64,000 nt of DNA from DASQPR01 sp963724705. Its GTDB lineage: Bacteria > Actinomycetota > Actinomycetes > Mycobacteriales > Micromonosporaceae. The notes below the pieces were generated by a model, which did no database searches, had not been told where the DNA came from, and worked only from the letters and a program-made list of their open reading frames with translations. Shown in pieces: positions 26,477 through 35,665 of this stretch. Each line of letters begins with the position of its first letter. Position 1 is the stretch's first letter. The stretch covers positions 310,001 through 374,000 of the forward strand of contig CAVRVS010000001.1 of the NCBI GenBank assembly GCA_963724705.1, read 5' to 3'. A program made the position numbers and the translations under genes.

Positions 26477-27205
26477 GTGGACGTGGCGATAGCCGTCGAC
26501 GACCTGGTCGTCTCGCGAGGCGGCCGGACGGTGCTGCATGGGGTGAACGCGCACCTCCCGACCGGCTCCATCACCGGGCTGCTCGGGCCGAGCGGCAGCG
26601 GCAAGACGACGTTGATGCGCGCGATCGTGGGCGTGCAGAAGGTCGCATCCGGCTCGGTGACCGTGCTCGGGCAGCCGGCCGGTGCGCCCGCGCTGCGGCG
26701 TACGGTCGGCTACCTCACCCAGGCGCCGAGCGTGTACGCCGACCTGACCGTCCGGGAGAACGCGCGCTACTTCGCGACTCTCTACCCGGGCATGACCAAG
26801 GTCGACGCCGACCGGGCCATCGACGACGTCGGGCTGAGCCGCGCCGCCGATCAGCTGGTCGGCACGCTCTCCGGCGGCCAACGCAGCCGCGCGTCCCTCG
26901 CGTGCACGCTGCTCGGCGACCCGCGCGTACTCGTGCTCGACGAGCCGACGGTCGGTCAGGATCCGGTGCTGCGTGAGGACCTGTGGCAGCGGTTCCACGA
27001 GCTGGCCGCGGCCGGCACCACGATCGTGGTGTCCAGCCACGTGATGGACGAGGCCGGTCGCTGCCAGCGGCTCGTCCTCATCCGCGAGGGCACCGTGATC
27101 GCCGACGACACGCCGGCGGCGGTCCTCGAACGCACCGGCGCCGACGACCTCGACGCGGCCTTCCTGACCTTGATCCGCGAGACCGCCGGCGAGGGTGCGT
27201 CATGA
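26477..27205 (+). CDS. ABC-2 type exporter, ATP-binding protein
   Basis: Nucleotide-binding subunit of an efflux pump, 242 residues from GTG 26477. Walker A is GPSGSGKTT, the signature is LSGGQRSR, Walker B is VLVLDEPTVGQDP, and the H-loop is VVSSHVMDEA. It belongs to the DrrA/CcmA-like class. A GGGAGGGGAG Shine-Dalgarno at 26462-26470 favours this GTG over earlier in-frame codons. Its stop overlaps the permease ATG by ATGA. A TetR gene completes the operon, so drug or lipid export under TetR control is likely. Confidence 0.92.
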   Translation: MDVAIAVDDLVVSRGGRTVLHGVNAHLPTGSITGLLGPSGSGKTTLMRAIVGVQKVASGSVTVLGQPAGAPALRRTVGYLTQAPSVYADLTVRENARYFATLYPGMTKVDADRAIDDVGLSRAADQLVGTLSGGQRSRASLACTLLGDPRVLVLDEPTVGQDPVLREDLWQRFHELAAAGTTIVVSSHVMDEAGRCQRLVLIREGTVIADDTPAAVLERTGADDLDAAFLTLIRETAGEGAS

Positions 27206-28014
27206 GCGCAGAGACTGTCCATCCGCGGATCCCGAGCCCGCGCGTCCCGACTCCGCGGATTGCTGGGGCGGGAATCCTCAGCCCACGCATCCTGGCCAGC
27301 ACCACCGAGCGAGTGCTGGGCCAACTACGACACGACAAGCGGACGCTCGCGCTGATCGTCGTCGTACCGGCGCTGCTTCTGGCGCTCGTCTACTACGTGT
27401 TCGACCACCGACCGCTGGTCTTCAACCACGTCGGTCTGATCATGCTCGGCATCTTCCCGTTCGTGCTGATGTTCCTCATCACCAGCATCGCCATGCTGCG
27501 CGAACGCACGTCCGGCACGCTGGAACGCCTGCTGTCCACGCCGCTGGCCAAGCTCGATCTGCTGTTCGGCTACGCGCTGGCGTTCGGTCTGGTGGCGGCG
27601 ATCCAGGCCATCGTGCTGACGGCGGTGGCGTATTGGGCGTTCAACCTGACGATTGCCGGCAGCGTCTGGCTGGTCGTCCTGGTCGCGGTCGCCGACGCCA
27701 TCCTGGGCATGGCCCTCGGGCTGCTCGCCAGCGCCTTCGCCCGGACCGAATTCCAGGCCGTGCAGTTCATGCCGGCGATCGTGTTTCCGCAGCTGTTTCT
27801 GTGTGGACTGTTCGCACCACGGGCGGAGATGGCCGGTTTCCTCGAAGCGATCTCGCGTGTGCTGCCGCTGACCTACGCGGTGCAGGCGCTCGAAGAGATC
27901 GGCCAGCACGCCAGCCCGACGGCGCTGCTCTGGCGGGACCTCGGCATCGTCGTCGGCGCGGCGATCGTCGCACTTGCGCTCGCGGCGGCGACGTTGCGGC
28001 GGCGGACGGACTGA
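27202..28014 (+). CDS. ABC-2 type exporter, permease
   Basis: Membrane subunit partnering the ATPase just upstream, 270 residues. An N-terminal cytoplasmic part carries a degenerate repeat (PRIPSPRVPTPRI, then ILSPRI). Six hydrophobic segments follow, including LALIVVVPALLLALVYYVF, LIMLGIFPFVLMFLITSIAM and the final IVVGAAIVALALAAATL. The motif MLRERTSGTLERLLSTPL is typical of the ABC-2 family. The ATG overlaps the ATPase stop. Substrate is not predictable. Confidence 0.9.
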   Translation: MSAETVHPRIPSPRVPTPRIAGAGILSPRILASTTERVLGQLRHDKRTLALIVVVPALLLALVYYVFDHRPLVFNHVGLIMLGIFPFVLMFLITSIAMLRERTSGTLERLLSTPLAKLDLLFGYALAFGLVAAIQAIVLTAVAYWAFNLTIAGSVWLVVLVAVADAILGMALGLLASAFARTEFQAVQFMPAIVFPQLFLCGLFAPRAEMAGFLEAISRVLPLTYAVQALEEIGQHASPTALLWRDLGIVVGAAIVALALAAATLRRRTD

Positions 28015-28034
28015 CCAGGATCACGGGGGTACGG

Positions 28035-28643
28035 ATGACCCGCACCGGTCGCCGCAAGGGCAGCCCGGACACGCGTGAAGCGATCCTCGACGCGGCCCGC
28101 GCCGCGTTCGCGGACCGCGGCTTCGACGGCGCGTCGATCCGCAGCATCGCGTCGGCCGCCGGCGTCGACCCGGCCCTCGTGCACCACTACTTCGGCCCGA
28201 AGGAGCAACTGTTCCTCGCGACCGTCGGCGCCCCGGTCAACCCGGGCGACCTGATCCCGGCCATTCTGGAGGGCGAGCGCGCCGAGATCGGTGAACGGTT
28301 GGTCCGGACGTTCGTCTCGGTCTGGGGCGACCCGCACAGCGGCCCGAAACTCGTCGCGATCGTACGCAGCGCGCTCGCGCACGACTGGTCGGCCCGGATG
28401 TTGCGCGAATTCCTCACCTCGCAGATCCTGCGGCGGGTGATCGCAAAGGCGGACGTGCCCGCGGCCGAAGCGCCTATCCGAGCGGCGCTCGTGGCGTCGC
28501 AGATGATCGGCCTCGGCCTTACCCGATTCGTCCTCAAGATCGAGCCGCTGGCCAGCGCCGATATCGACACCGTGGTCGCCACCGTCGGGCCAACCGTGCA
28601 GCGCTATCTGACCGGCCCGCTGGCGCTAGATCGTCCCGCGTAG
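28035..28643 (+). CDS. TetR-family transcriptional regulator
   Basis: Repressor of 202 residues, third gene of the exporter operon, 20 nt after the permease. The helix-turn-helix covers about residues 14-58: ILDAARAAFADRGFDGASIRSIASAAGVDPALVHHYFGPKEQLF. The ligand domain resembles the TetR_C_17 group (EIGERLVRTFVSVWGDP, then ARMLREFLTSQILRRV). It probably represses the upstream exporter through the 15-bp direct repeats at 26420-26450 and is relieved by an exported compound. That link is inferred from position. Confidence 0.9.
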   Translation: MTRTGRRKGSPDTREAILDAARAAFADRGFDGASIRSIASAAGVDPALVHHYFGPKEQLFLATVGAPVNPGDLIPAILEGERAEIGERLVRTFVSVWGDPHSGPKLVAIVRSALAHDWSARMLREFLTSQILRRVIAKADVPAAEAPIRAALVASQMIGLGLTRFVLKIEPLASADIDTVVATVGPTVQRYLTGPLALDRPA

Positions 28644-28678
28644 GCCGCGTCCGCGCGCCGAGAGGCTTCGGCCGGATC

Positions 28679-28742
28679 CCGTGATCATGGGGATATCCAC
28701 GTATCGCGGGGCCCGGATAGGTCGTTTTCCCCAAGATCACGG
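28679..28742. repeat. 64-bp palindromic element, MITE/REP-like
   Basis: Outer arms CCGTGATCATGGGGA (28679-28693) and TCCCCAAGATCACGG (28728-28742) match at 14 of 15 positions. The 34-nt interior holds a second short stem, TATCC with GGATA. It ends only 12 nt before the next gene start. The form fits a small dispersed palindromic repeat; only one copy was seen in this window. Confidence 0.55.
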
Positions 28743-28748
28743 CACAAT
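28743..28748 (+). promoter_or_regulatory. -10-like CACAAT before the 140-residue ORF
   Basis: CACAAT ends 6 nt before the ATG at 28755 and directly abuts the palindromic element. Confidence 0.3.
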
Positions 28749-28754
28749 GAGGCG

Positions 28755-29177
28755 ATGGACGCGGACCTAGCGCGGGCGCTGAGCGTCGTCATGTCGGACA
28801 TGGCGCGGACGGGCCTACCGACCAACGTGGTCGACGACCACGACTGGGTCGGCGATCCCGGGTTCCAGGTCGGAGCAATGTTGCGTTCTCCGGACGGCGG
28901 CGGCCAAGGCGTGTCGGTAATGGTCGGAGAGGCGGCCGATGACCAGCTCGTCAGCGTGGCCGATCAGGTACAGGAGTTCGTACACGAAGGTCTGCTGTGG
29001 ACGGCTGGGCGTCCAGTCGTGTGGCCGGAGTGCCCCCGGCACCGAGACTCACATCCGCTCACGGCCGTGAGCGATGAGCGCTCCGGTCCGGTGTGGACCT
29101 GTCCGCGGGATCGGACCGTGATCGCCCGCATCGGGGAGTTACCCGCGCCCGACGAAACCGCTAGTTGCCATACGTGA
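28755..29177 (+). CDS. Conserved-type hypothetical protein with Cys/His pairs
   Basis: Unrecognised 140-residue protein. The N-terminal half is acidic, with GFQVGAMLRSPDGGGQGVSVMV. The C-terminal half carries WPECPRHRDSHPL and, about 15 residues later, WTCPRDRTVIARIGEL. Spacing of the Cys and His residues suggests a small metal site, but this is inference. The start is backed by the CACAAT hexamer. Its last 17 nt overlap the end of the convergent gene at 29161. Confidence 0.65.
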   Translation: MDADLARALSVVMSDMARTGLPTNVVDDHDWVGDPGFQVGAMLRSPDGGGQGVSVMVGEAADDQLVSVADQVQEFVHEGLLWTAGRPVVWPECPRHRDSHPLTAVSDERSGPVWTCPRDRTVIARIGELPAPDETASCHT

Positions 29178-30246
29178 CGACCATCGGCGCCGGTTTCATC
29201 GACATCACCTGGGCCGGCGTCATCAGTTTGTGTCTCGCCTCGAGCTTGTAGAAGATCTTGAATCCGCCGTACTGGAAGTTGCCGTACTTCGCCATGTCGT
29301 CGGCGACCCACTTCTCGTACTGACCCTCTTTCACGCCGATGTCGCCCGGCCAGCCGCCGACCGAGTCGATGTGGATCACGAGATCGACGCGCTTGTCGTC
29401 GACGAGATTGCGCTTGTCGGCGATCTCCGCCGAGGCCGGGTTGAAGGGCTTGGCGGTGCCGTCGCCGTCGCCACGGTACTGATGAATGATCATTATCTTG
29501 CGTGGCACGTGATACTTCATCGGCATATCGGCCACGGCCTCGATCAGCGGATTCAGATCACTGGCCCGAACGTTGGACAGATTCTTGCCGGGAATCCCGT
29601 TGTGCCGCGGGAACATCCACTCCGGATCGATGGCGACCTCGACGAAGGGCAGCTTCAGGTACTGCGAAAACGACATCAGTTCGGTGAGCGGGTCGGCCCA
29701 ACCGATGTTGAGGTCGAGGAACAGCAGCAGGTCGTTCTTCTCGCAGAAGTCGACGTACTGCTGGATGGTCGCCGCGTCGACATGGTGGCTGTACGTGCCG
29801 CTCCTGCCCTTGAACCGGTCGGGCACGCTGACCACGAGGTCGATGCCGAGCGCGACGGGATGCGCCGGGTCGAGCTTCTGATACACGGCGCCTTGCGCTT
29901 TCAGCCGTTTCAGCATCGCGGTCGACGGCACGTATGCCGGCCCGGTCGCAGGCGCGCCCGGCACGGCGTAGTACGCCACCACGCGATGAGTGGGCAGGAT
30001 CGCGCCGACGTTCGGATCGAACACCACCGGGGCCGGATTCGGCGCGGCCTGGATGGCGGTGCCGCGCGACGTCTGCTGGCTGGCCACCGCCGGATTGTTG
30101 GAGCTTGGCACCCAGATCGCCAGGACCGCACCCAACGCCACCAGACCGCCCGCCACCCCGACGACGACGAGCACCCGGCGACTCGGGCGACGCCGGTGGG
30201 GCGGGATGGGCGGAAGTTGCCGGGGTGGCAGGGTGGAAACGGCCAT
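29161..30246 (-). CDS. Membrane-anchored or secreted protein, probable TIM-barrel fold
   Basis: Exported 361-residue protein. A Pro/Arg-rich cytoplasmic start is followed by one hydrophobic segment, VLVVVGVAGGLVALGAVLAIWV, with no lipobox, so it may stay anchored. The outer part alternates strand-like and helical stretches (VAYYAVPGAP, LVVSVPDR, LLLFLDLNIG, VEVAIDPEW, IMIIHQYR, VDLVIHIDSVGG), which suggests a TIM barrel of glycoside-hydrolase type. The conserved-looking VEVAIDPEW could hold acidic active-site residues. No family is assigned. The gene converges on the 140-residue ORF. Confidence 0.7.
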   Translation of the reverse strand: MAVSTLPPRQLPPIPPHRRRPSRRVLVVVGVAGGLVALGAVLAIWVPSSNNPAVASQQTSRGTAIQAAPNPAPVVFDPNVGAILPTHRVVAYYAVPGAPATGPAYVPSTAMLKRLKAQGAVYQKLDPAHPVALGIDLVVSVPDRFKGRSGTYSHHVDAATIQQYVDFCEKNDLLLFLDLNIGWADPLTELMSFSQYLKLPFVEVAIDPEWMFPRHNGIPGKNLSNVRASDLNPLIEAVADMPMKYHVPRKIMIIHQYRGDGDGTAKPFNPASAEIADKRNLVDDKRVDLVIHIDSVGGWPGDIGVKEGQYEKWVADDMAKYGNFQYGGFKIFYKLEARHKLMTPAQVMSMKPAPMVVTYGN

Positions 30247-30277
30247 GCGGACATCTTGCCCGCAATGGGTCGCGATT

Positions 30278-30294
30278 TGTCTAATTTATGGACA
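30278..30294 (-). promoter_or_regulatory. AT-rich promoter-like tract with TGTC/GACA half-sites
   Basis: TGTC (30278-30281) and GACA (30291-30294) flank TAATTTATG. On the minus strand this gives CATAAATTA, a -10-like tract about 35-45 nt before the start at 30246. Confidence 0.35.
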
Positions 30295-30339
30295 TGTGAC
30301 AGGTGAAGTTTTCAGACGCCTCAGGAGTTCACTTCCGTC

Positions 30340-32128
30340 TCAGCGCGTTTGGGCAAGCCACGACGCATGCAGGCGGCCGTAGACCGAATCCGGCTCGGTC
30401 ACCAACACGTCGTGCGGACCTCGCTGCACGACACGCCCGCGGTCGACGACGATGACCTCGTCGGCTGCCTGGGCGGTGGATAGCCGATGCGCGATCGCCA
30501 CCGTGGTCCGTCCACGCGTTACCTTTTCCAGCGCTTTCTGCAGCCGGACCTCGGTGGCCGGGTCGACCGCGCTCGTCGCCTCGTCCAGGACCAACAGATC
30601 GGGATCGGCCAGGTAGGCGCGGGCCAATGCGATGAGCTGTCGCTCCCCCACCGACATCGCCTCGCCCCGCTCGCCGACCGGAGTGCGTACGCCGTCGGGC
30701 AGGCCGGCCACCCAGTCGCGCAGCCCGAGTTCGGCGAACACGTCGGCGACCCGCTGGTCGGAGTGTTCGCCGCCGAACCGTACGTTGTCGGCGACGGACG
30801 CGTCGAACAGGAAACCGTCCTGCGGCACCATGACAACGCGTTCGCGGAGCGAGTCGAACGCGACCGCGTGCAGCGGCACGCCGGCCAGCGATACCTCGCC
30901 ACGGCTCGGGTCCATGAGGCGCGTGAGCAACTTCGCGAACGTCGTCTTGCCGCTGCCGGTCTCGCCGACGACAGCGACCTTCGTCCGGGCGGCGATCGTG
31001 AGATCGACGTCCGACAGCACCTCAGGCCCACCGGGATAGGCGAACGCGACATCGGCGAAGCGGATCTCCACCGGACCGGTCGGCAGGCTCTGACCGTCGT
31101 CACCCGGGTCGGCCACGTCCGGCGGCGTCTCCAGCACGTCGAGCACCCGGCGGAACCCGGCGATCGCGTTCTGCGCCTCGTTCAATACCTCGGTCGCGAT
31201 CTGCACCGGCTGCACGAACAGAGTGACGAGGAACAGGAACGCGGTCAACTGGCCGAGCGACAGCGAGCCGTGTACGCCGAGGATCACGCCGACGACGACG
31301 GTGCCGGCGGTGGCGAGTGCGGTGGCGATCTCGCCGGTCACGAAGCTCACGACGTTGGTCCGTTGCGCCTTGTACTGCGCCTTCCGGTTGGCCTCGATGG
31401 CGTCGTCGATCCGCCCCCGGGTCCGCTGCTGCACGCCGTACGCGCGGATGACGCTGGCCCCGACGACGCTCTCGGCGACCGCGGCGAGCATCGCACCGAC
31501 GCGCTCGCGGACCGCCGTGTAGCGGCGGGACAGGCGCTTCTGGAAGAGCCGGATCACCACGACGAGTGGCAGGAACGCGAGCCATACGAGCAGCGTGAGC
31601 TGCCACGAGTAGATCGCCATGACGATCGTGGTCAGCCCAAGCTGACCGACGCTGACCAGCAGGATCACGCCGCCCCACTGCAGGAACTGGCTGATCTGGT
31701 CCACGTCGGTGGACACGCGCGCGACCAGCGAGCCCCGCCGCTCGGCCTGCTGATGCAGCATGGACAGGTCGTGGATGTGGCGGAACGTGCGGGTCCGCAC
31801 ACTGGCCAGCGCCGTCTCACTCACGGTGTAGAGCCGGACGTTCATCAGGTACGTGCAGTAGAGCGTGATCGACAGCACGAGGACCGTGATGGCGACGATC
31901 TCGACCAGCACCCGCATGTTCGGGTCCACCGTCAGCCGACAGTCCCTTGTCGATGCCCTGCTGGATCGCGACCGGGATGGCGACCTTGCCGATCGTGCCG
32001 ACCGCGGCCAGCCCGATCGTGCCGGCCAGTCCGGCCCGCACCTGCGGGGTCAGCGCCAGCCCGCGCCGGAGGATGGCAAACGTGGAGTCCGTGTTGGCGG
32101 TGTGGTCGGCCGCTACGTCCGCGCTCAT
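30340..32128 (-). CDS. Heterodimeric ABC exporter subunit with canonical catalytic site, disrupted by a +1 frameshift
   Basis: Half-transporter with fused membrane and ATPase domains, about 595 residues after repair. The start at 32128 overlaps the partner gene stop by ATGA. The first 64 residues end at QQGIDKGLS. The frame then shifts by one base and resumes VDPNMRVLVEIVAITV, the next membrane segment. Walker A is VGETGSGKTT, Walker B is LLVLDEATSAVDP with the catalytic Glu, and the switch is IAHRLST. The signature is degenerate (MSVGERQ for LSGGQ). The extra base lies within about 31922-31943. Confidence 0.88.
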
Positions 32129-33990
32129 CCCACGAGCTCCCGTTCGTCGTCACTGTGCCGGTCATCCGTCGCCGCCACCACGGCGTCGGCGTCGACGTCC
32201 ATCTCGGCGATCTCGTACGCGGTGACCAGGGCGGTGTACCCGGGCACCGTGGCCAGCAGTTCCTCGTGCGGTCCGGTCGCGACGACCCGGCCAGCTTCGA
32301 CGTAGACGACGATGTCGGCGAGTGCGATCGTGGCGCGGCGGTAGGCGACGACGAGGATCGACGCGGTCGCCCCACGATTGCGGTCCCGCAGCGCGGCCAG
32401 GATCGCGGCCTCGACGCGCGGGTCGACCGCGCTGGTCGCGTCATCGATCACGAGCAGGCGTGGTCGCCCGGCCAGCGCTCGAGCCAAGGTCAGCCGCTGT
32501 CGCTGGCCGCCGGACAGCGACGTGCCACGCTCGCCGACGCTCGTGTCGAGGCCGTGCGGGAGTGCGGCGACGAAGCGGTCGGCTTGGGCGACCGAGAGCG
32601 CCTCGTGAACCGCGTCCGCGCCGATGCCGGCCCGCTCGAGCGCGACGTTGCCGGCGATCGTGTCGTCGAAGACGAATGGCACCTGCGGCACGAGCGCGAC
32701 GGCGCCGGCGAGCGCCTCGGCGGTGAGGTCGGGCAGCGCGCGACCGCCGAGCACGATCCGCCCACCGGCCGGATCCATCAGGCGGGCGGCCAACGCCGCG
32801 ATGGTGGACTTGCCCGAGCCGGTCGGGCCGACGAGAGCCACCGTCGCGCCGGGCGGGACGGCAAACGTGACGTCGGTCAACACGGTCGGGCCGGATGCGT
32901 ACGAAAACGAAACGTGCTCGAACCTGATGCCGAGCGGGTCGCCGCCACGCGCCCCGGTCGGCCCGTCGAGGGCACTGGTGCCGTAGCGCATCTCGCCGGT
33001 CGCGGTCAGCACATTGCGTACGCGATCGAACCCGACCGCCGCCCGGGGCAGCTCACCGAGCACGAAGCCGATCGCCCGGACCGGGACGGCGAGCACGCTG
33101 AACAGGAACGCGACACTGATCACCTCGGGCAGGCTCACGGCGCCCTGGCCCAGCCGTACGCCACCGACGATGAGGACGGCGAGCGTGCCGAGGCTCGGCA
33201 GCGCATCGAGGATCGGATCGAAGAGCCCCCGGACGCGACCGACGCTGATCATCGCCGCGCGTAACTCACTGGCCTTCGCCCCGAAGCGATCGGTTTCGTA
33301 CGTCTCCCGACCCATCGTCTTGACGACCAGTGCGCCGTCGAAGCTCTCGTGGGCGGCGGCGGACACCTCGGCGCGCAGTTGCTGGGCGCGCGCGATGCGC
33401 GGTGACATGCGGCGGGCGTACCAGAAATTCGCCCCGAAGAGCCCGGGGAACACTGCGCAGCTGACCAGCGCGAGCGCCCAGTCGACGACGAACAGCGACA
33501 CGACCGCGCCGATCAGCATGACCACGGTGCCGACGGCGAACGGCAGCGGCGCGATCGGATACCACGCCGCCTCTACATCGGCGTTCGCGTTCGACAACAG
33601 CGTCCCGGTCGCGTGTCGCTGGTGCCAAGCCAGCGGAAGCTCCAGATATCGCCTGGTCACGGCGCGTCGATAGCGGGCCTGCAACCGGTACTGCATCGAC
33701 CCGGCGCCGAGGCGGCGACCGAAAATTCCGATGACCCGCGCGGCGCCGACCGCGAGGATGGCCAGCGCGCCCATGAGTGAGGCATGTTCGTCGACCCGAT
33801 GGTGGGCGAAGGCCGGCTCGATCACATCACCGACGACGTTGCCGACGACGTACGCCGTCGCGACCGTGGCCAGGCCGAACAGGCAGCTTCCGGACACCGC
33901 GAACGTGAACATCCGTCGTTCGTCGCGGATCCCTTGACGTAAGACGCGAAGCCCCTGACCCAGCACCCCCGGTTCCGACCGCATCCCCAC
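32125..33990 (-). CDS. Heterodimeric ABC exporter subunit with degenerate catalytic site
   Basis: First half of a type IV ABC exporter, 621 residues from GTG 33990 (ATG 33984 is also possible). Five or six membrane segments precede the ATPase domain. Walker A is VGPTGSGKST and the signature LSGGQRQR is intact. Walker B reads LLVIDDATSAVDP, with Asp for the catalytic Glu, and the switch His is Tyr (VVAYRRAT). Its partner has the opposite pattern, so together they form one active and one degenerate ATP site, as in TM287/288. Drug or lipid export is likely. Confidence 0.92.
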   Translation of the reverse strand: MGMRSEPGVLGQGLRVLRQGIRDERRMFTFAVSGSCLFGLATVATAYVVGNVVGDVIEPAFAHHRVDEHASLMGALAILAVGAARVIGIFGRRLGAGSMQYRLQARYRRAVTRRYLELPLAWHQRHATGTLLSNANADVEAAWYPIAPLPFAVGTVVMLIGAVVSLFVVDWALALVSCAVFPGLFGANFWYARRMSPRIARAQQLRAEVSAAAHESFDGALVVKTMGRETYETDRFGAKASELRAAMISVGRVRGLFDPILDALPSLGTLAVLIVGGVRLGQGAVSLPEVISVAFLFSVLAVPVRAIGFVLGELPRAAVGFDRVRNVLTATGEMRYGTSALDGPTGARGGDPLGIRFEHVSFSYASGPTVLTDVTFAVPPGATVALVGPTGSGKSTIAALAARLMDPAGGRIVLGGRALPDLTAEALAGAVALVPQVPFVFDDTIAGNVALERAGIGADAVHEALSVAQADRFVAALPHGLDTSVGERGTSLSGGQRQRLTLARALAGRPRLLVIDDATSAVDPRVEAAILAALRDRNRGATASILVVAYRRATIALADIVVYVEAGRVVATGPHEELLATVPGYTALVTAYEIAEMDVDADAVVAATDDRHSDDERELVG

Positions 33991-34090
33991 CCCGTATCAG
34001 ACTCATCCCCGTTGCGGTCCTTACCCTTTCATGACGGCGACCGCGCGTGCACGCGTGTTTCCCGCCACAACGCCGCACGCGTGGACGACC

Positions 34091-34096
34091 TAGCAT
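34091..34096 (+). promoter_or_regulatory. -10 box TAGCAT before the TIGR03085 gene
   Basis: TAGCAT ends 7 nt before the ATG at 34104; there is no Shine-Dalgarno sequence. Confidence 0.5.
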
Positions 34097-34103
34097 CGTC
34101 GAC

Positions 34104-34739
34104 ATGGGCCAACCCAATTTCGCGCGGGCCGAACGGGCCACGCTCTGCGACCTCCTCGACACCGTCGGTCCCGATCAGCCAACGCTGTGTGCCGGGTGGA
34201 CGACGCGGGATCTCGCGGCGCATCTGCTCGTGCGGGACCGCCGACCCGACGCGTCCGCCGGCGCGGTGATCAAACCACTGGCCGCACATGGGGAAAAGGT
34301 GCGCGCGGCCGCGGCGACCGGCGATTTCGGCCGGGTGGTCGACGGCGTACGGCATCCACCCAGGCTGTCTATGGCCGGACCTTCGGCCGTCGACCGCATG
34401 GTCAACACCGGCGAGTTCTTCATCCACCACGAGGATGTGCGCCGGGGGACGCCCGGCTGGACGCCGCGCGATCTTCCGCGCGGTCTCGCGGCCGCTCTGT
34501 ATGCCCAGGTACGGCTGGCCGGACGGCTGCGCCTACGCAAGTTCCCGGCCCGGCTCACTCTGCTCAGCCCGGACTTCCCACCGATCACCGCCGGCGCCGG
34601 TGGTCCGCCCGTGACGGTGACCGGCGATCCCGGCGAGCTGACGTTGTTCTTTGCCGGGCGCCAGTCGGCCGCGAAGGTCGACATCGACGGCCCGGCCGAT
34701 CTCGTCGATAAGCTCCGCACCGCCGACTTCCGTCTCTGA
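34104..34739 (+). CDS. TIGR03085 family protein (mycothiol-dependent, DinB-like fold)
   Basis: Actinobacterial protein of 211 residues related to mycothiol-dependent maleylpyruvate isomerase. Family marks are LCAGWTTRDLAAHLLVRDRRPDA near the N-terminus and NTGEFFIHHEDVRRGTPGW near the middle, where the His residues would bind a metal. The C-terminal SCP2-like half contains VTVTGDPGELTLFFAGR. The start at 34104 is backed by the TAGCAT hexamer; ATG 34047 would add 19 residues. In other actinobacteria this gene sits near hisF and hisI, so it may be part of the ancestral block now displaced. Substrate unknown. Confidence 0.88.
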   Translation: MGQPNFARAERATLCDLLDTVGPDQPTLCAGWTTRDLAAHLLVRDRRPDASAGAVIKPLAAHGEKVRAAAATGDFGRVVDGVRHPPRLSMAGPSAVDRMVNTGEFFIHHEDVRRGTPGWTPRDLPRGLAAALYAQVRLAGRLRLRKFPARLTLLSPDFPPITAGAGGPPVTVTGDPGELTLFFAGRQSAAKVDIDGPADLVDKLRTADFRL

Positions 34740-34805
34740 CCGACGCGGAGCGCTGTGACCGGCGCGGAGTGCAGTCACCAGTGGCTGCAGGCCGCCGGCC
34801 GGGGA

Positions 34806-35600
34806 TCAATCGGTCGACTCGACGACATGCCGCAGCCACCGGCCCGGCGCGGCCAGAAAGTCGCGCCAGTTCGCGACCACGTCGAGTTCGTGCCAGTCGA
34901 CCCGACGGATCCCCCACTCCCCCAGTTCGTACGTCGTCGCACCGGGCAACGCGGCGACCAGCGGCGAGTGCGTTGCCACGATGGCCTGGGAACCCTCCTG
35001 CCGGATCGCGTCGAGCACCATGAGCAGCGCCAGGCTCGATCGGAACGACAGCGCCGCCTCCGGTTCGTCGAGAAAGTAGACGCCGCGATCGGCGAATCGA
35101 TGCTGCAGAACCGCCAGGAATGACTCGCCATGCGAGCGCGACTGGACCCGCTCGCCACCCCACGCTCGAAGGTCGGCCGGCGATCGGTCGATCTCAGCGA
35201 GGTACGCATGCATCGCTTCGGCCCGCAGGAAGAAGCCGCCCGGCGCGGCCATCGGATGTGTGCGCGCCCGCAGATGGCGGTGCAGCGGCGAGTCCTCCGC
35301 ACTCGGGCGCGGGCCGGTCACGCTCAGCCGGCTCGTGGACTCGGCGCCACGGCGCGGGTACGCCGCTGCGAACGCCTCGACGAGTGTCGACTTGCCCGAA
35401 CCGTTCTCGCCGACCAGAAACGTGACGCCGGCCGGCACTTCGAAGCCACCCTCGGAGACCAGCTGCGCCACGGCCGGAATGTCGAACGGCCAGCCGCGGT
35501 CGGCCCCGTCGTCCTGCTGGCCGTCGGCCCCGCGTGGACCGGGCACCCAGTCATATCGTTCGAGGTGCCGAGGTCGTTCGAGTCGCCGTGGCTCGGTCAT
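34806..35600 (-). CDS. AAA-family/ABC-type ATPase, single domain
   Basis: Cytosolic ATPase of 264 residues without membrane segments. Walker A is FLVGENGSGKSTLV, the signature is RSHGESF, Walker B is GVYFLDEPEAAL, and the switch is IVATHSPL. This matches the AAA_21/AAA_23 group of ABC-like ATPases that often act with nucleases or stand alone. No partner nuclease gene adjoins it, so its role is unknown. A GGAGGGAG Shine-Dalgarno precedes the ATG. The next gene downstream is convergent. Confidence 0.88.
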   Translation of the reverse strand: MTEPRRLERPRHLERYDWVPGPRGADGQQDDGADRGWPFDIPAVAQLVSEGGFEVPAGVTFLVGENGSGKSTLVEAFAAAYPRRGAESTSRLSVTGPRPSAEDSPLHRHLRARTHPMAAPGGFFLRAEAMHAYLAEIDRSPADLRAWGGERVQSRSHGESFLAVLQHRFADRGVYFLDEPEAALSFRSSLALLMVLDAIRQEGSQAIVATHSPLVAALPGATTYELGEWGIRRVDWHELDVVANWRDFLAAPGRWLRHVVESTD

Positions 35601-35665
35601 CGCGGCGCTCCCTCCGGTCAGTCCTGGCGTCGCGGTGGAAGTCCGTACGATAACGGCACCCTGCG

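Noticed and set aside
25928..27040. N-terminal extension of the secreted-protein frame back to 27040
   Set aside because: It would run through the divergent ABC ATPase and the lipoprotein gene; the GTG at 25927 leads straight into repeats and a signal segment.
30487..33264. 925-residue open frame on the plus strand opposite the ABC exporter genes
   Set aside because: High GC removes stops on the antisense strand; the sequence is Arg/Asp/His-rich without motifs.
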